DNA of 64,000 bases from Sphingomonas sinipercae (GTDB lineage: Bacteria > Pseudomonadota > Alphaproteobacteria > Sphingomonadales > Sphingomonadaceae): positions 1,322,501 through 1,386,500 of the forward strand of contig NZ_CP049871.1 in NCBI RefSeq assembly GCF_011302055.1, given 5' to 3'. Both the position numbers and the translations under genes were made by a program. Each line of letters starts with the position of its first letter. The stretch's first letter is position 1. The notes under the pieces were generated by a model, which was not told the DNA's origin, did no database searches, and saw only the letters and a program-made list of their open reading frames with translations. Below are positions 62,017 through 64,000 of the stretch, piece by piece.

Positions 62017-62039
62017 GGTCTCCTACATTCCTGGCGGGG

Positions 62040-63152
<1,113 letters not shown>

Positions 63153-63502
63153 TCTCGGCTCCTCTGCAATTGACCGGGCGATGCCACAGCTCGCCCGCAA
63201 CTCCAATCCGAAGCTCCGTCGGTTCGAACTGCCGCACACGCCGGATCCCGGCGTGCCAGCGCCTGCGCCAATTCCGGGAGTGCAGCGCTAACCGGAACGA
63301 TCCCAGGTCATCGGTGCTGGCGTCATCCCAAGCGGTTCCATGCGTCCCGCCGGCAGGGCTAGATACATCCCTAGAAATGCCAGTTAACTAACTGATTTTA
63401 TTGGATTTTTATTCTTTACTCCTGAGATTTGCCTGCTTAGCTTTCGATCTGCAGCCAGTTACGCTGGCGGCAGTACCGACGAGTAAAAACGGGAGAACAG
63501 GG
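63153..63502. other. 350-bp intergenic region between frmA and the S8 protease
   Basis: Holds the divergent 5' regions of frmA and the protease gene. Around 63381-63430 there is an AT-rich tract unlike the rest of the window, starting with an inverted repeat CAGTTA/TAACTG (63381-63394). TTGGAT (63401-63406) and a weak GAGATT (63424-63429) 17 bp apart could be the protease promoter. No ORF, tRNA or terminator is apparent. Confidence 0.6.
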
Positions 63503-64000
63503 ATGAAGAAGGCAATTCTCGCAATGGCCGGGCTGATGTCGACGAGCATGCTCGCACAGCCGGCATTTGCGCAGCGGGCTGGCGACAAGATCGACGGCAG
63601 TTACATCTGCGTCTTCAACAAGGGCGCTGTCGGCCGCGGCGCCGCTGCCGCGGAAGCCAATCGCGCCGCCGCCTCGGTCGGCGGACGTGTCAATCACGTC
63701 TATAGCGTCGCAATCCGCGGCTTTGCCGCAAACATGTCGGCCCAAGCCGTCGAACGGATGCGCGCCAACAATCCGAACATCGCTTATTGCGAGCAGGATC
63801 AGGTCATGAGCACGCCGCCGATCCAGGCAGCGGCACCGCCCAGCGGCGGCGGGAGCGTTCAACCGGCCCAGGAAACCCCGCGGGGCATTGCGCGGGTCAA
63901 GGGCGGCGTTGCCGGCACCTTCGCGACGGCCTGGGTCATCGACACCGGGCTGGATTTCACGCACCCGGATCTCAACACTGACGCAGCGCGTAGCCGCAGC
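63503..64000 (+). CDS. S8-family subtilisin-like serine protease (partial)
   Basis: Secreted subtilase cut by the right edge after 166 codons. Signal peptide (about 1-23, AQPAFA), an inhibitor I9-type propeptide (about 33-100, SYICVFN...IAYCEQDQ, with cysteines C36 and C96 that could pair), a Pro/Gly/Ser linker and the start of the catalytic domain with the Asp of the triad, D147, in WVIDTGLDFTHPDL. The His and Ser residues lie beyond the window. GGGAG precedes the ATG by about 9 nt. Confidence 0.9.
   Translation, partial: MKKAILAMAGLMSTSMLAQPAFAQRAGDKIDGSYICVFNKGAVGRGAAAAEANRAAASVGGRVNHVYSVAIRGFAANMSAQAVERMRANNPNIAYCEQDQVMSTPPIQAAAPPSGGGSVQPAQETPRGIARVKGGVAGTFATAWVIDTGLDFTHPDLNTDAARSRS

Overview
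This is a GC-rich chromosomal stretch from an alphaproteobacterium, most likely a sphingomonad (Sphingomonas, Sphingomicrobium or a close relative). That reading rests on the short-form ProS, the GatCAB operon, the tig/clpP/clpX/lon/hupB neighbourhood, a system I cytochrome c maturation cluster, an alkaline phosphatase of the Sphingomonas SPAP type, and the sphingomonad-like serB/miaA neighbourhood. Coding density is high, most operons have 1-4 nt stop/start overlaps, and there is no phage, insertion sequence, CRISPR array or rRNA. Both edges cut genes: lolC/E at the left and an S8 protease at the right.

Layout. 1-14.2 kb: lolC/E and proS, a TonB-C-like protein after an unexplained strong terminator, tRNA-Met, a 2H phosphoesterase, a PRC-barrel membrane protein, kup, ald, then the ccmC-D-E-F-G-H-I operon (minus strand, without ccmAB), a leucine-dehydrogenase-type enzyme, tRNA-His, a HIT protein and tRNA-Val. 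14.2-27.7 kb: a proteostasis block on the minus strand (tig, clpP, clpX, lon, hupB) interrupted by a glycosyltransferase, a phosphate transporter pair (DUF47 plus PiT), a large transglutaminase/TPR protein on the plus strand and a CPBP-type intramembrane protease; clpP carries a convincing RpoH-type promoter. 27.8-32.4 kb: an envelope lipoprotein / M48 protease / lipoprotein operon and a secreted phosphatase, ending in a REP-like palindrome. 32.4-44.8 kb: gatCAB, a DUF3089 hydrolase, ruvX-pyrB, an orphan ParA/RHH/TPR-SPOR operon, a Sel1-SPOR protein, divergent serB and miaA with overlapping 5' ends, and an IlvC-type reductoisomerase.

44.8-59.1 kb is mainly envelope biology: crcB and mutL, then mreBCD-mrdA-rodA (rod shape and peptidoglycan elongation), a CHASE3-like hybrid histidine kinase with a predicted leaderless start, and a divergent lipid neighbourhood in which a DAG/ceramide-kinase-family enzyme and a Tam41-like nucleotidyltransferase face lptF-lptG (LPS export). 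59.1-63.2 kb is a glutathione-dependent formaldehyde detoxification operon (frmA, a cupin, a VOC protein, fghA) with a MgtC/DUF4010 membrane protein appended and a palindromic operator candidate before the cupin gene.

The most original candidates are the kinase plus Tam41-like pair (a possible alternative CDP-lipid route), the chromosomal ParA/RHH/SPOR operon (a possible positioning system tied to the cell wall), the CPBP protease translationally coupled to ClpX, and an orphan plus-strand terminator between proS and the TonB-like gene. All positions and family assignments come from reading the sequence by eye; no database search was possible.
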